Of a stretch of DNA of 64,000 nucleotides, positions 24,279 to 35,902 are shown piece after piece; the stretch's first letter is position 1; every line of letters starts with the position of its first letter. Made by a program: the position numbers and the translations under genes. A model generated the notes under the pieces. It did not search any database. It had not been told where the DNA came from and saw only the letters and a list, made by a program, of their open reading frames with translations. Source of the stretch: Auanema rhodensis (lineage: Eukaryota > Nematoda > Chromadorea > Rhabditida > Rhabditidae); assembly GCA_964057225.1 (NCBI GenBank), contig OZ059900.1:18553638-18617637 (forward strand), read 5' to 3'.

Positions 24279-25988
24279 GGGCACGCCCCTTATGGCTAAT
24301 ATAGATTAAATCGATTTTTGTTCATATGAGTCGTCAAATGCAACGAATTTCAGCGTGTTACATACTAAAATGAAGCATTTTACATGCTGAACACTAGAAA
24401 AATACAAAAACACAGTATTTCCCATGAGAAATATTTTATTATGCTGGAAAACCAGTTTTTGGAAATTTCGCTGTAAACAAGGTTTTGACTTACGATTTCA
24501 TGTGTTCAAACTCATGCAATGTCAATGAAACCTAGCTCAAAATTGTTCGTACAACGTCTAGTTTCACTTTCACGACAAAAAAACAGGGGTTAGAAAACTA
24601 AGGAAATTAGCATATTCTGAGGGCACGCCCCTTATGGCTAATATTGATTAAATCGATTTTTGTTCATATGAGTCGTCAAATGCAACGAATTTCAGCGTGT
24701 TACATACTAAAATGAAGCATTTTACATGCTGAACACTAGAAAAATACAAAAACACAGTATTTCCCATGAGAAATATTTTATTATGCTGGAAAACCAGTTT
24801 TTGGAAATTTCGCTGTAAACAAGGTTTTGACTTACGATTTCATGTGTTCAAACTCATGCAATGTCAATGAAACCTAGCTCAAAATTGTTTGTACAACGTC
24901 TAGTTCCACTTTCACGACAAAAAAACAGGGGTTAGAAAATTAAGGAAATTAGCATATTCTGAGGGCACGCCCCTTATGGCTAATATTGATTAAATCGATT
25001 TTTGTTCATATGAGTCGTCAAATGCAACGAATTTCAGCGTGTTACATACTAAAATGAAGCATTTTACATGCTGAACACTAGAAAAATACAAAAACACAGT
25101 ATTTCCCATGAGAAATATTTTATTATGCTGGAAAACCAGTTTTTGGAAATTTCGCTGTAAACAAGGTTTTGACTTACGATTTCATGTGTTCAAACTCATG
25201 CACTGTCAATGAAACCTAGCTCAAAATTGTTCGTACAACGTCTAGTTCCACTTTCACGACAAAAAAACAGGGGTTAGAAAATTAAGGAAATTAGCATATT
25301 CTGAGGGCACGCCCCTTATGGCTAATATTGATTAAATCGATTTTTGTTCATATGAGTCGTCAAATGCAACGAATTTCAGCGTGTTACATACTAAAATGAA
25401 GCATTTTACATGCTGAACACTAGAAAAATACAAAAACACAGTATTTCCCATGAGAAATATTTTATTATGCTGGAAAACCAGTTTTTGGAAATTTCGCTGT
25501 AAACAAGGTTTTGACTTACGATTTCATGTGTTCAAACTCATGCAATGTCAATGAAACCTAGCTCAAAATTGTTCGTACAACGTCTAGTTCCACTTTCACG
25601 ACAAAAAAACAGGGGTTAGAAAATTAAGGAAATTAGCATATTCTGAGGGCACGCCCCTTATGGCTAATATTGATTAAATCGATTTTTGTTCATATGAGTC
25701 GTCAAATGCAACGAATTTCAGCGTGTTACATACTAAAATGAAGCATTTTACATGCTGAACACTAGAAAAATACAAAAACACAGTATTTCCCATGAGAAAT
25801 ATTTTATTATGCTGGAAAACCAGTTTTTGGAAATTTCGCTGTAAACAAGGTTTTGACTTACGATTTCATGTGTTCAAACTCATGCAATGTCAATGAAACC
25901 TAGCTCAAAATTGTTCGTACAACGTCTAGTTCCACTTTCACGACAAAAAAACAAGGGTTAGAAAATTAAGGAAATTAGCATATTCTGA
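24279..25988. repeat. Five-monomer unit (m72-m76)
   Basis: Order: AGTTTCAC with AAAACTAAGG; TTGTTTG; CATGCACTG; consensus; CAAGGG. It is followed directly by a longer unit starting with the same three types. m72 also has a private T to A at offset 25. Confidence 0.8.
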
Positions 25989-28382
25989 GGGCACGCCCCT
26001 TATGGCTAATATTGATTAAATCGATTTTTGTTCATATGAGTCGTCAAATGCAACGAATTTCAGCGTGTTACATACTAAAATGAAGCATTTTACATGCTGA
26101 ACACTAGAAAAATACAAAAACACAGTATTTCCCATGAGAAATATTTTATTATGCTGGAAAACCAGTTTTTGGAAATTTCGCTGTAAACAAGGTTTTGACT
26201 TACGATTTCATGTGTTCAAACTCATGCAATGTCAATGAAACCTAGCTCAAAATTGTTCGTACAACGTCTAGTTTCACTTTCACGACAAAAAAACAGGGGT
26301 TAGAAAACTAAGGAAATTAGCATATTCTGAGGGCACGCCCCTTATGGCTAATATTGATTAAATCGATTTTTGTTCATATGAGTCGTCAAATGCAACGAAT
26401 TTCAGCGTGTTACATACTAAAATGAAGCATTTTACATGCTGAACACTAGAAAAATACAAAAACACAGTATTTCCCATGAGAAATATTTTATTATGCTGGA
26501 AAACCAGTTTTTGGAAATTTCGCTGTAAACAAGGTTTTGACTTACGATTTCATGTGTTCAAACTCATGCAATGTCAATGAAACCTAGCTCAAAATTGTTT
26601 GTACAACGTCTAGTTCCACTTTCACGACAAAAAAACAGGGGTTAGAAAATTAAGGAAATTAGCATATTCTGAGGGCACGCCCCTTATGGCTAATATTGAT
26701 TAAATCGATTTTTGTTCATATGAGTCGTCAAATGCAACGAATTTCAGCGTGTTACATACTAAAATGAAGCATTTTACATGCTGAACACTAGAAAAATACA
26801 AAAACACAGTATTTCCCATGAGAAATATTTTATTATGCTGGAAAACCAGTTTTTGGAAATTTCGCTGTAAACAAGGTTTTGACTTACGATTTCATGTGTT
26901 CAAACTCATGCACTGTCAATGAAACCTAGCTCAAAATTGTTCGTACAACGTCTAGTTCCACTTTCACGACAAAAAAACAGGGGTTAGAAAATTAAGGAAA
27001 TTAGCATATTCTGAGGGCACGCCCCTTATGGCTAATATTGATTAAATCGATTTTTGTTCATATGAGTCGTCAAATGCAACGAATTTCAGCGTGTTACATA
27101 CTAAAATGAAGCATTTTACATGCTGAACACTAGAAAAATACAAAAACACAGTATTTCCCATGAGAAATATTTTATTATGCTGGAAAACCAGTTTTTGGAA
27201 ATTTCGCTGTAAACAAGGTTTTGACTTACGATTTCATGTGTTCAAACTCATGCAATGTCAATGAAACCTAGCTCAAAATTGTTTGTACAACGTCTAGTTC
27301 CACTTTCACGACAAAAAAACAGGGGTTAGAAAATTAAGGAAATTAGCATATTCTGAGGGCACGCCCCTTATGGCTAATATTGATTAAATCGATTTTTGTT
27401 CATATGAGTCGTCAAATGCAACGAATTTCAGCGTGTTACATACTAAAATGAAGCATTTCACATGCTGAACACTAGAAAAATACAAAAACACAGTATTTCC
27501 CATGAGAAATATTTTATTATGCTGGAAAACCAGTTTTTGGAAATTTCGCTGTAAACAAGGTTTTGACTTACGATTTCATGTGTTCAAACTCATGCAATGT
27601 CAATGAAACCTAGCTCAAAATTGTTCGTACAACGTCTAGTTCCACTTTCACGACAAAAAAACAGGGGTTAGAAAATTAAGGAAATTAGCATATTCTGAGG
27701 GCACGCCCCTTATGGCTAATATTGATTAAATCGATTTTTGTTCATATGAGTCGTCAAATGCAACGAATTTCAGCGTGTTACATACTAAAATGAAGCATTT
27801 TACATGCTGAACACTAGAAGAATACAAAAACACAGTATTTCCCATGAGAAATATTTTATTATGCTGGAAAACCAGTTTTTGGAAATTTCGCTGTAAACAA
27901 GGTTTTGACTTACGATTTCATGTGTTCAAACTCATGCAATGTCAATGAAACCTAGCTCAAAATTGTTCGTACAACGTCTAGTTCCACTTTCACGACAAAA
28001 AAACAGGGGTTAGAAAATTAAGGAAATTAGCATATTCTGAGGGCACGCCCCTTATGGCTAATATTGATTAAATCGATTTTTGTTCATATGAGTCGTCAAA
28101 TGCAACGAATTTCAGCGTGTTACATACTAAAATGAAGCATTTTACATGCTGAACACTAGAAAAATACAAAAACACAGTATTTCCCATGAGAAATATTTTA
28201 TTATGCTGGAAAACCAGTTTTTGGAAATTTCGCTGTAAACAAGGTTTTGACTTACGATTTCATGTGTTCAAACTCATGCAATGTCAATGAAACCTAGCTC
28301 AAAATTGTTCGTACAACGTCTAGTTCCACTTTCACGACAAAAAAACAAGGGTTAGAAAATTAAGGAAATTAGCATATTCTGA
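25989..28382. repeat. Seven-monomer unit, left copy (m77-m83), 2394 bp
   Basis: Order: AGTTTCAC with AAAACTAAGG; TTGTTTG; CATGCACTG; TTGTTTG; TTTCAC (offset 103); AGAAGAATA; CAAGGG. The next unit repeats the first six types. The two TTGTTTG members on either side of CATGCACTG are otherwise alike. Confidence 0.85.
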
Positions 28383-30776
28383 GGGCACGCCCCTTATGGC
28401 TAATATTGATTAAATCGATTTTTGTTCATATGAGTCGTCAAATGCAACGAATTTCAGCGTGTTACATACTAAAATGAAGCATTTTACATGCTGAACACTA
28501 GAAAAATACAAAAACACAGTATTTCCCATGAGAAATATTTTATTATGCTGGAAAACCAGTTTTTGGAAATTTCGCTGTAAACAAGGTTTTGACTTACGAT
28601 TTCATGTGTTCAAACTCATGCAATGTCAATGAAACCTAGCTCAAAATTGTTCGTACAACGTCTAGTTTCACTTTCACGACAAAAAAACAGGGGTTAGAAA
28701 ACTAAGGAAATTAGCATATTCTGAGGGCACGCCCCTTATGGCTAATATTGATTAAATCGATTTTTGTTCATATGAGTCGTCAAATGCAACGAATTTCAGC
28801 GTGTTACATACTAAAATGAAGCATTTTACATGCTGAACACTAGAAAAATACAAAAACACAGTATTTCCCATGAGAAATATTTTATTATGCTGGAAAACCA
28901 GTTTTTGGAAATTTCGCTGTAAACAAGGTTTTGACTTACGATTTCATGTGTTCAAACTCATGCAATGTCAATGAAACCTAGCTCAAAATTGTTTGTACAA
29001 CGTCTAGTTCCACTTTCACGACAAAAAAACAGGGGTTAGAAAATTAAGGAAATTAGCATATTCTGAGGGCACGCCCCTTATGGCTAATATTGATTAAATC
29101 GATTTTTGTTCATATGAGTCGTCAAATGCAACGAATTTCAGCGTGTTACATACTAAAATGAAGCATTTTACATGCTGAACACTAGAAAAATACAAAACCA
29201 CAGTATTTCCCATGAGAAATATTTTATTATGCTGGAAAACCAGTTTTTGGAAATTTCGCTGTAAACAAGGTTTTGACTTACGATTTCATGTGTTCAAACT
29301 CATGCACTGTCAATGAAACCTAGCTCAAAATTGTTCGTACAACGTCTAGTTCCACTTTCACGACAAAAAAACAGGGGTTAGAAAATTAAGGAAATTAGCA
29401 TATTCTGAGGGCACGCCCCTTATGGCTAATATTGATTAAATCGATTTTTGTTCATATGAGTCGTCAAATGCAACGAATTTCAGCGTGTTACATACTAAAA
29501 TGAAGCATTTTACATGCTGAACACTAGAAAAATACAAAAACACAGTATTTCCCATGAGAAATATTTTATTATGCTGGAAAACCAGTTTTTGGAAATTTCG
29601 CTGTAAACAAGGTTTTGACTTACGATTTCATGTGTTCAAACTCATGCAATGTCAATGAAACCTAGCTCAAAATTGTTTGTACAACGTCTAGTTCCACTTT
29701 CACGACAAAAAAACAGGGGTTAGAAAATTAAGGAAATTAGCATATTCTGAGGGCACGCCCCTTATGGCTAATATTGATTAAATCGATTTTTGTTCATATG
29801 AGTCGTCAAATGCAACGAATTTCAGCGTGTTACATACTAAAATGAAGCATTTCACATGCTGAACACTAGAAAAATACAAAAACACAGTATTTCCCATGAG
29901 AAATATTTTATTATGCTGGAAAACCAGTTTTTGGAAATTTCGCTGTAAACAAGGTTTTGACTTACGATTTCATGTGTTCAAACTCATGCAATGTCAATGA
30001 AACCTAGCTCAAAATTGTTCGTACAACGTCTAGTTCCACTTTCACGACAAAAAAACAGGGGTTAGAAAATTAAGGAAATTAGCATATTCTGAGGGCACGC
30101 CCCTTATGGCTAATATTGATTAAATCGATTTTTGTTCATATGAGTCGTCAAATGCAACGAATTTCAGCGTGTTACATACTAAAATGAAGCATTTTACATG
30201 CTGAACACTAGAAGAATACAAAAACACAGTATTTCCCATGAGAAATATTTTATTATGCTGGAAAACCAGTTTTTGGAAATTTCGCTGTAAACAAGGTTTT
30301 GACTTACGATTTCATGTGTTCAAACTCATGCAATGTCAATGAAACCTAGCTCAAAATTGTTCGTACAACGTCTAGTTCCACTTTCACGACAAAAAAACAG
30401 GGGTTAGAAAATTAAGGAAATTAGCATATTCTGAGGGCACGCCCCTTATGGCTAATATTGATTAAATCGATTTTTGTTCATATGAGTCGTCAAATGCAAC
30501 GAATTTCAGCGTGTTACATACTAAAATGAAGCATTTTACATGCTGAACACTAGAAGAATACAAAAACACAGTATTTCCCATGAGAAATATTTTATTATGC
30601 TGGAAAACCAGTTTTTGGAAATTTCGCTGTAAACAAGGTTTTGACTTACGATTTCATGTGTTCAAACTCATGCACTGTCAATGAAACCTAGCTCAAAATT
30701 GTTCGTACAACGTCTAGTTCCACTTTCACGACAAAAAAACAGGGGTTAGAAAATTAAGGAAATTAGCATATTCTGA
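28383..30776. repeat. Seven-monomer unit, right copy (m84-m90), 2394 bp
   Basis: Follows the left copy directly and matches its first six monomers. The seventh is different: AGAAGAATA at offset 122 together with CATGCACTG at offset 241, which looks like a hybrid. m86 has a private A to C at offset 132. Confidence 0.85.
30435..30776. repeat. Hybrid monomer (m90): AGAAGAATA left part, CATGCACTG right part
   Basis: Offset 122 G is the mark of m89-type monomers and offset 241 C that of m86-type monomers. No earlier monomer has both. The following monomers (TTGTTTG, TTTCAC, AGAAGAATA) repeat what follows m86. An unequal crossover between offsets 122 and 241 that added four monomers explains all of this. 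The same haplotype recurs at 35561 with the same following order. Confidence 0.75.
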
Positions 30777-31460
30777 GGGCACGCCCCTTATGGCTAATAT
30801 TGATTAAATCGATTTTTGTTCATATGAGTCGTCAAATGCAACGAATTTCAGCGTGTTACATACTAAAATGAAGCATTTTACATGCTGAACACTAGAAAAA
30901 TACAAAAACACAGTATTTCCCATGAGAAATATTTTATTATGCTGGAAAACCAGTTTTTGGAAATTTCGCTGTAAACAAGGTTTTGACTTACGATTTCATG
31001 TGTTCAAACTCATGCAATGTCAATGAAACCTAGCTCAAAATTGTTTGTACAACGTCTAGTTCCACTTTCACGACAAAAAAACAGGGGTTAGAAAATTAAG
31101 GAAATTAGCATATTCTGAGGGCACGCCCCTTATGGCTAATATTGATTAAATCGATTTTTGTTCATATGAGTCGTCAAATGCAACGAATTTCAGCGTGTTA
31201 CATACTAAAATGAAGCATTTCACATGCTGAACACTAGAAAAATACAAAAACACAGTATTTCCCATGAGAAATATTTTATTATGCTGGAAAACCAGTTTTT
31301 GGAAATTTCGCTGTAAACAAGGTTTTGACTTACGATTTCATGTGTTCAAACTCATGCAATGTCAATGAAACCTAGCTCAAAATTGTTCGTACAACGTCTA
31401 GTTCCACTTTCACGACAAAAAAACAGGGGTTAGAAAATTAAGGAAATTAGCATATTCTGA

Positions 31461-31798
31461 GGGCACGCCCCTTATGGCTAATATTGATTAAATCGATTTT
31501 TGTTCATATGAGTCGTCAAATGCAACGAATTTCAGCGTGTTACATACTAAAATGAAGCATTTTACATGCTGAACACTAGAAGAATACAAAAACACAGTAT
31601 TTCCCATGAGAAATATTTTATTATGCTGGAAAACCAGTTTTTGGAAATTTCGCTGTAAACAAGGTTTTGACTTACGATTTCATGTGTTCAAACTCATGCA
31701 ATGTCAATGAAACCTAGCTCAAAATTGTTCGTACAACGTCTAGTTCCACTTTCACGACAAAAAAACGTTAGAAAATTAAGGAAATTAGCATATTCTGA
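31461..31798. repeat. 338 bp monomer with 4 bp deletion (m93)
   Basis: The A7 run is followed directly by CGTTAG: four bases (AGGG) of the usual CAGGGGTTAG are missing. It also carries offset 122 A to G. This is the only deletion larger than one base in the window and it is not shared by any other copy, so it arose after the surrounding block was last copied, or was lost from the other copies. Confidence 0.92.
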
Positions 31799-32824
31799 GG
31801 GCACGCCCCTTATGGCTAATATTGATTAAATCGATTTTTGTTCATATGAGTCGTCAAATGCAACGAATTTCAGCGTGTTACATACTAAAATGAAGCATTT
31901 TACATGCTGAACACTAGAAGAATACAAAAACACAGTATTTCCCATGAGAAATATTTTATTATGCTGGAAAACCAGTTTTTGGAAATTTCGCTGTAAACAA
32001 GGTTTTGACTTACGATTTCATGTGTTCAAACTCATGCAATGTCAATGAAACCTAGCTCAAAATTGTTCGTACAACGTCTAGTTCCACTTTCACGACAAAA
32101 AAACAGGGGTTAGAAAATTAAGGAAATTAGCATATTCTGAGGGCAAGCCCCTTATGGCTAATATTGATTAAATCGATTTTTGTTCATATGAGTCGTCAAA
32201 TGCAACGAATTTCAGCGTGTTACATACTAAAATGAAGCATTTTACATGCTGAACACTAGAAAAATACAAAAACACAGTATTTCCCATGAGAAATATTTTA
32301 TTATGCTGGAAAACCAGTTTTTGGAAATTTCGCTGTAAACAAGGTTTTGACTTACGATTTCATGTGTTCAAACTCATGCAATGTCAATGAAACCTAGCTC
32401 AAAATTGTTCGTACAACGTCTAGTTCCACTTTCACGACAAAAAAACAGGGGTTAGAAAATTAAGGAAATTAGCATATTCTGAGGGCACGCCCCTTATGGC
32501 TAATATTGATTAAATCGATTTTTGTTCATATGAGTCGTCAAATGCAACGAATTTCAGCGTGTTACATACTAAAATGAAGCATTTTACATGCTGAACACTA
32601 GAAGAATACAAAAACACAGTATTTCCCATGAGAAATATTTTATTATGCTGGAAAACCAGTTTTTGGAAATTTCGCTGTAAACAAGGTTTTGACTTACGAT
32701 TTCATGTGTTCAAACTCATGCAATGTCAATGAAACCTAGCTCAAAATTGTTCGTACAACGTCTAGTTCCACTTTCACGACAAAAAAACAGGGGTTAGAAA
32801 ATTAAGGAAATTAGCATATTCTGA

Positions 32825-33166
32825 GGGCAAGCCCCTTATGGCTAATATTGATTAAATCGATTTTTGTTCATATGAGTCGTCAAATGCAACGAATTTCAGC
32901 GTGTTACATACTAAAATGAAGCATTTTACATGCTGAACACTAGAAAAATACAAAAACACAGTATTTCCCATGAGAAATATTTTATTATGCTGGAAAACCA
33001 GTTTTTGGAAATTTCGCTGTAAACAAGGTTTTGACTTACGATTTCATGTGTTCAAACTCATGCAATGTCGATGAAACCTAGCTCAAAATTGTTCGTACAA
33101 CGTCTAGTTCCACTTTCACGACAAAAAAACAGGGGTTAGAAAATTAAGGAAATTAGCATATTCTGA
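32825..33166. repeat. Fusion monomer (m97)
   Basis: The left end has GGCAAGC (offset 5), the mark of m112 and m123. The right part has GTCGATG (offset 246), the mark of the next monomers m113 and m124. It lacks CAATTGC (offset 60) of m113/m124 and TTTCCAATG (offset 145) of m112/m123. A crossover between offsets 60 and 145 of two neighbouring monomers, deleting one 342 bp step, yields exactly this haplotype. The alternative is that m97 is ancestral and the two-monomer form was created from it. Confidence 0.75.
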
Positions 33167-34192
33167 GGGCACGCCCCTTATGGCTAATATTGATTAAATC
33201 GATTTTTGTTCATATGAGTCGTCAAATGCAACGAATTTCAGCGTGTTACATACTAAAATGAAGCATTTTACATGCTGAACACTAGAAAAATACAAAAACA
33301 CAGTATTTCCCATGAGAAATATTTTATTATGCTGGAAAACCAGTTTTTGGAAATTTCGCTGTAAACAAGGTTTTGACTTACGATTTCATGTGTTCAAACT
33401 CATGCAATGTCAATGAAACCTAGCTCAAAATTGTTCGTACAACGTCTAGTTCCACTTTCACGACAAAAAAACAGGGGTTAGAAAATTAAGGAAATTAGCA
33501 TATTCTGAGGGCACGCCCCTTATGGCTAATATTGATTAAATCGATTTTTGTTCATATGAGTCGTCAAATGCAACGAATTTCAGCGTGTTACATACTAAAA
33601 TGAAGCATTTTACATGCTGAACACTAGAAAAATACAAAAACACAGTATTTCCTATGAGAAATATTTTATTATGCTGGAAAACCAGTTTTTGGAAATTTCG
33701 CTGTAAACAAGGTTTTGACTTACGATTTCATGTGTTCAAACTCATGCAATGTCAATGAAACCTAGCTCAAAATTGTTCGTACAACGTCTAGTTCCACTTT
33801 CACGACAAAAAAACAGGGGTTAGAAAATTAAGGAAATTAGCATATTCTGAGGGCACGCCCCTTATGGCTAATATTGATTAAATCGATTTTTGTTCATATG
33901 AGTCGTCAAATGCAACGAATTTCAGCGTGTTACATACTAAAATGAAGCATTTTACATGCTGAACACTAGAAGAAAACAAAAACACAGTATTTCCCATGAG
34001 AAATATTTTATTATGCTGGAAAACCAGTTTTTGGAAATTTCGCTGTAAACAAGGTTTTGACTTACGATTTCATGTGTTCAAACTCATGCAATGTCAATGA
34101 AACCTAGCTCAAAATTGTTCGTACAACGTCTAGTTCCACTTTCACGACAAAAAAACAGGGGTTAGAAAATTAAGGAAATTAGCATATTCTGA

Positions 34193-34534
34193 GGGCACGC
34201 CCCTTATGGCTAATATTGATTAAATCGATTTTTGTTCATATGAGTCGTCAAATGCAACCAATTTCAGCGTGTTACATACTAAAATGAAGCATTTTACATG
34301 CTGAACACTAGAAAAATACGAAAACACAGTATTTCCCATGAGAAATATTTTATTATGCTGGAAAACCAGTTTTTGGAAATTTCGCTGTAAACAAGGTTTT
34401 GACTTACGATTTCATGTGTTCAAACTCATGCAATGTCAATGAAACCTAGCTCAAAATTGTTCGTACAACGTCTAGTTCCACTTTCACGACAAAAAAACAG
34501 GGGTTAGAAAATTAAGGAAATTAGCATATTCTGA
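34193..34534. repeat. Monomer with AACCAA and TACGAAA (m101)
   Basis: Offset 67 G to C and offset 128 A to G occur together only here and at 43427, 27 monomers away. In both places the monomer follows the 11-monomer unit, so it marks the right boundary of that unit. Confidence 0.85.
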
Positions 34535-35902
34535 GGGCACGCCCCTTATGGCTAATATTGATTAAATCGATTTTTGTTCATATGAGTCGTCAAATGCAAC
34601 GAATTTCAGCGTGTTACATACTAAAATGAAGCATTTTACATGCTGAACACTAGAAAAATACAAAAACACAGTATTTCCCATGAGAAATATTTTATTATGC
34701 TGGAAAACCAGTTTTTGGAAATTTCGCTGTAAACAAGGTTTTGACTTACGATTTCATGTGTTCAAACTCATGCAATGTCAATGAAACCTAGCTCAAAATT
34801 GTTCGTACAACGTCTAGTTCCACTTTCACGACAAAAAAACAGGGGTTAGAAAATTAAGGAAATTAGCATATTCTGAGGGCACGCCCCTTATGGCTAATAT
34901 TGATTAAATCGATTTTTGTTCATATGAGTCGTCAAATGCAACGAATTTCAGCGTGTTACATACTAAAATGAAGCATTTTACATGCTGAACACTAGAAAAA
35001 TACAAAAACACAGTATTTCCCATGAGAAATATTTTATTATGCTGGAAAACCAGTTTTTGGAAATTTCGCTGTAAACAAGGTTTTGACTTACGATTTCATG
35101 TGTTCAAACTCATGCAATGTCAATGAAACCTAGCTCAAAATTGTTCGTACAACGTCTAGTTCCACTTTCACGACAAAAAAACAGGGGTTAGAAAATTAAG
35201 GAAATTAGCATATTCTGAGGGCAAGCCCCTTATGGCTAATATTGATTAAATCGATTTTTGTTCATATGAGTCGTCAAATGCAACGAATTTCAGCGTGTTA
35301 CATACTAAAATGAAGCATTTTACATGCTGAACACTAGAAGAATACAAAAACACAGTATTTCCCATGAGAAATATTTTATTATGCTGGAAAACCAGTTTTT
35401 GGAAATTTCGCTGTAAACAAGGTTTTGACTTACGATTTCATGTGTTCAAACTCATGCAATGTCAATGAAACCTAGCTCAAAATTGTTCGTACAACGTCTA
35501 GTTCCACTTTCACGACAAAAAAACAGGGGTTAGAAAATTAAGGAAATTAGCATATTCTGAGGGCACGCCCCTTATGGCTAATATTGATTAAATCGATTTT
35601 TGTTCATATGAGTCGTCAAATGCAACGAATTTCAGCGTGTTACATACTAAAATGAAGCATTTTACATGCTGAACACTAGAAGAATACAAAAACACAGTAT
35701 TTCCCATGAGAAATATTTTATTATGCTGGAAAACCAGTTTTTGGAAATTTCGCTGTAAACAAGGTTTTGACTTACGATTTCATGTGTTCAAACTCATGCA
35801 CTGTCAATGAAACCTAGCTCAAAATTGTTCGTACAACGTCTAGTTCCACTTTCACGACAAAAAAACAGGGGTTAGAAAATTAAGGAAATTAGCATATTCT
35901 GA
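34535..35902. repeat. Link segment between 11-monomer units (m102-m105)
   Basis: Two consensus monomers, then GGCAAGC with AGAAGAATA (35219), then the AGAAGAATA/CATGCACTG hybrid (35561). The last is the same haplotype as m90, and it again leads into the TTGTTTG, TTTCAC, AGAAG order. Confidence 0.75.

Larger units (their letters stand above)
30777..34192. repeat. Shortened copy of the 11-monomer unit (m91-m100)
   Basis: Order: TTGTTTG; TTTCAC; AGAAG with 4 bp deletion; AGAAG; GGCAAGC; AGAAG; hybrid GGCAAGC with GTCGATG; consensus; TTTCCTATG; AGAAGAAAAC. Aligned with 39665-43426 it lacks exactly one monomer, because the seventh combines the marks of the seventh and eighth members of the full unit. 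The last member also differs from the full unit (AGAAGAAAAC instead of TTTCCTATG). Confidence 0.8.
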
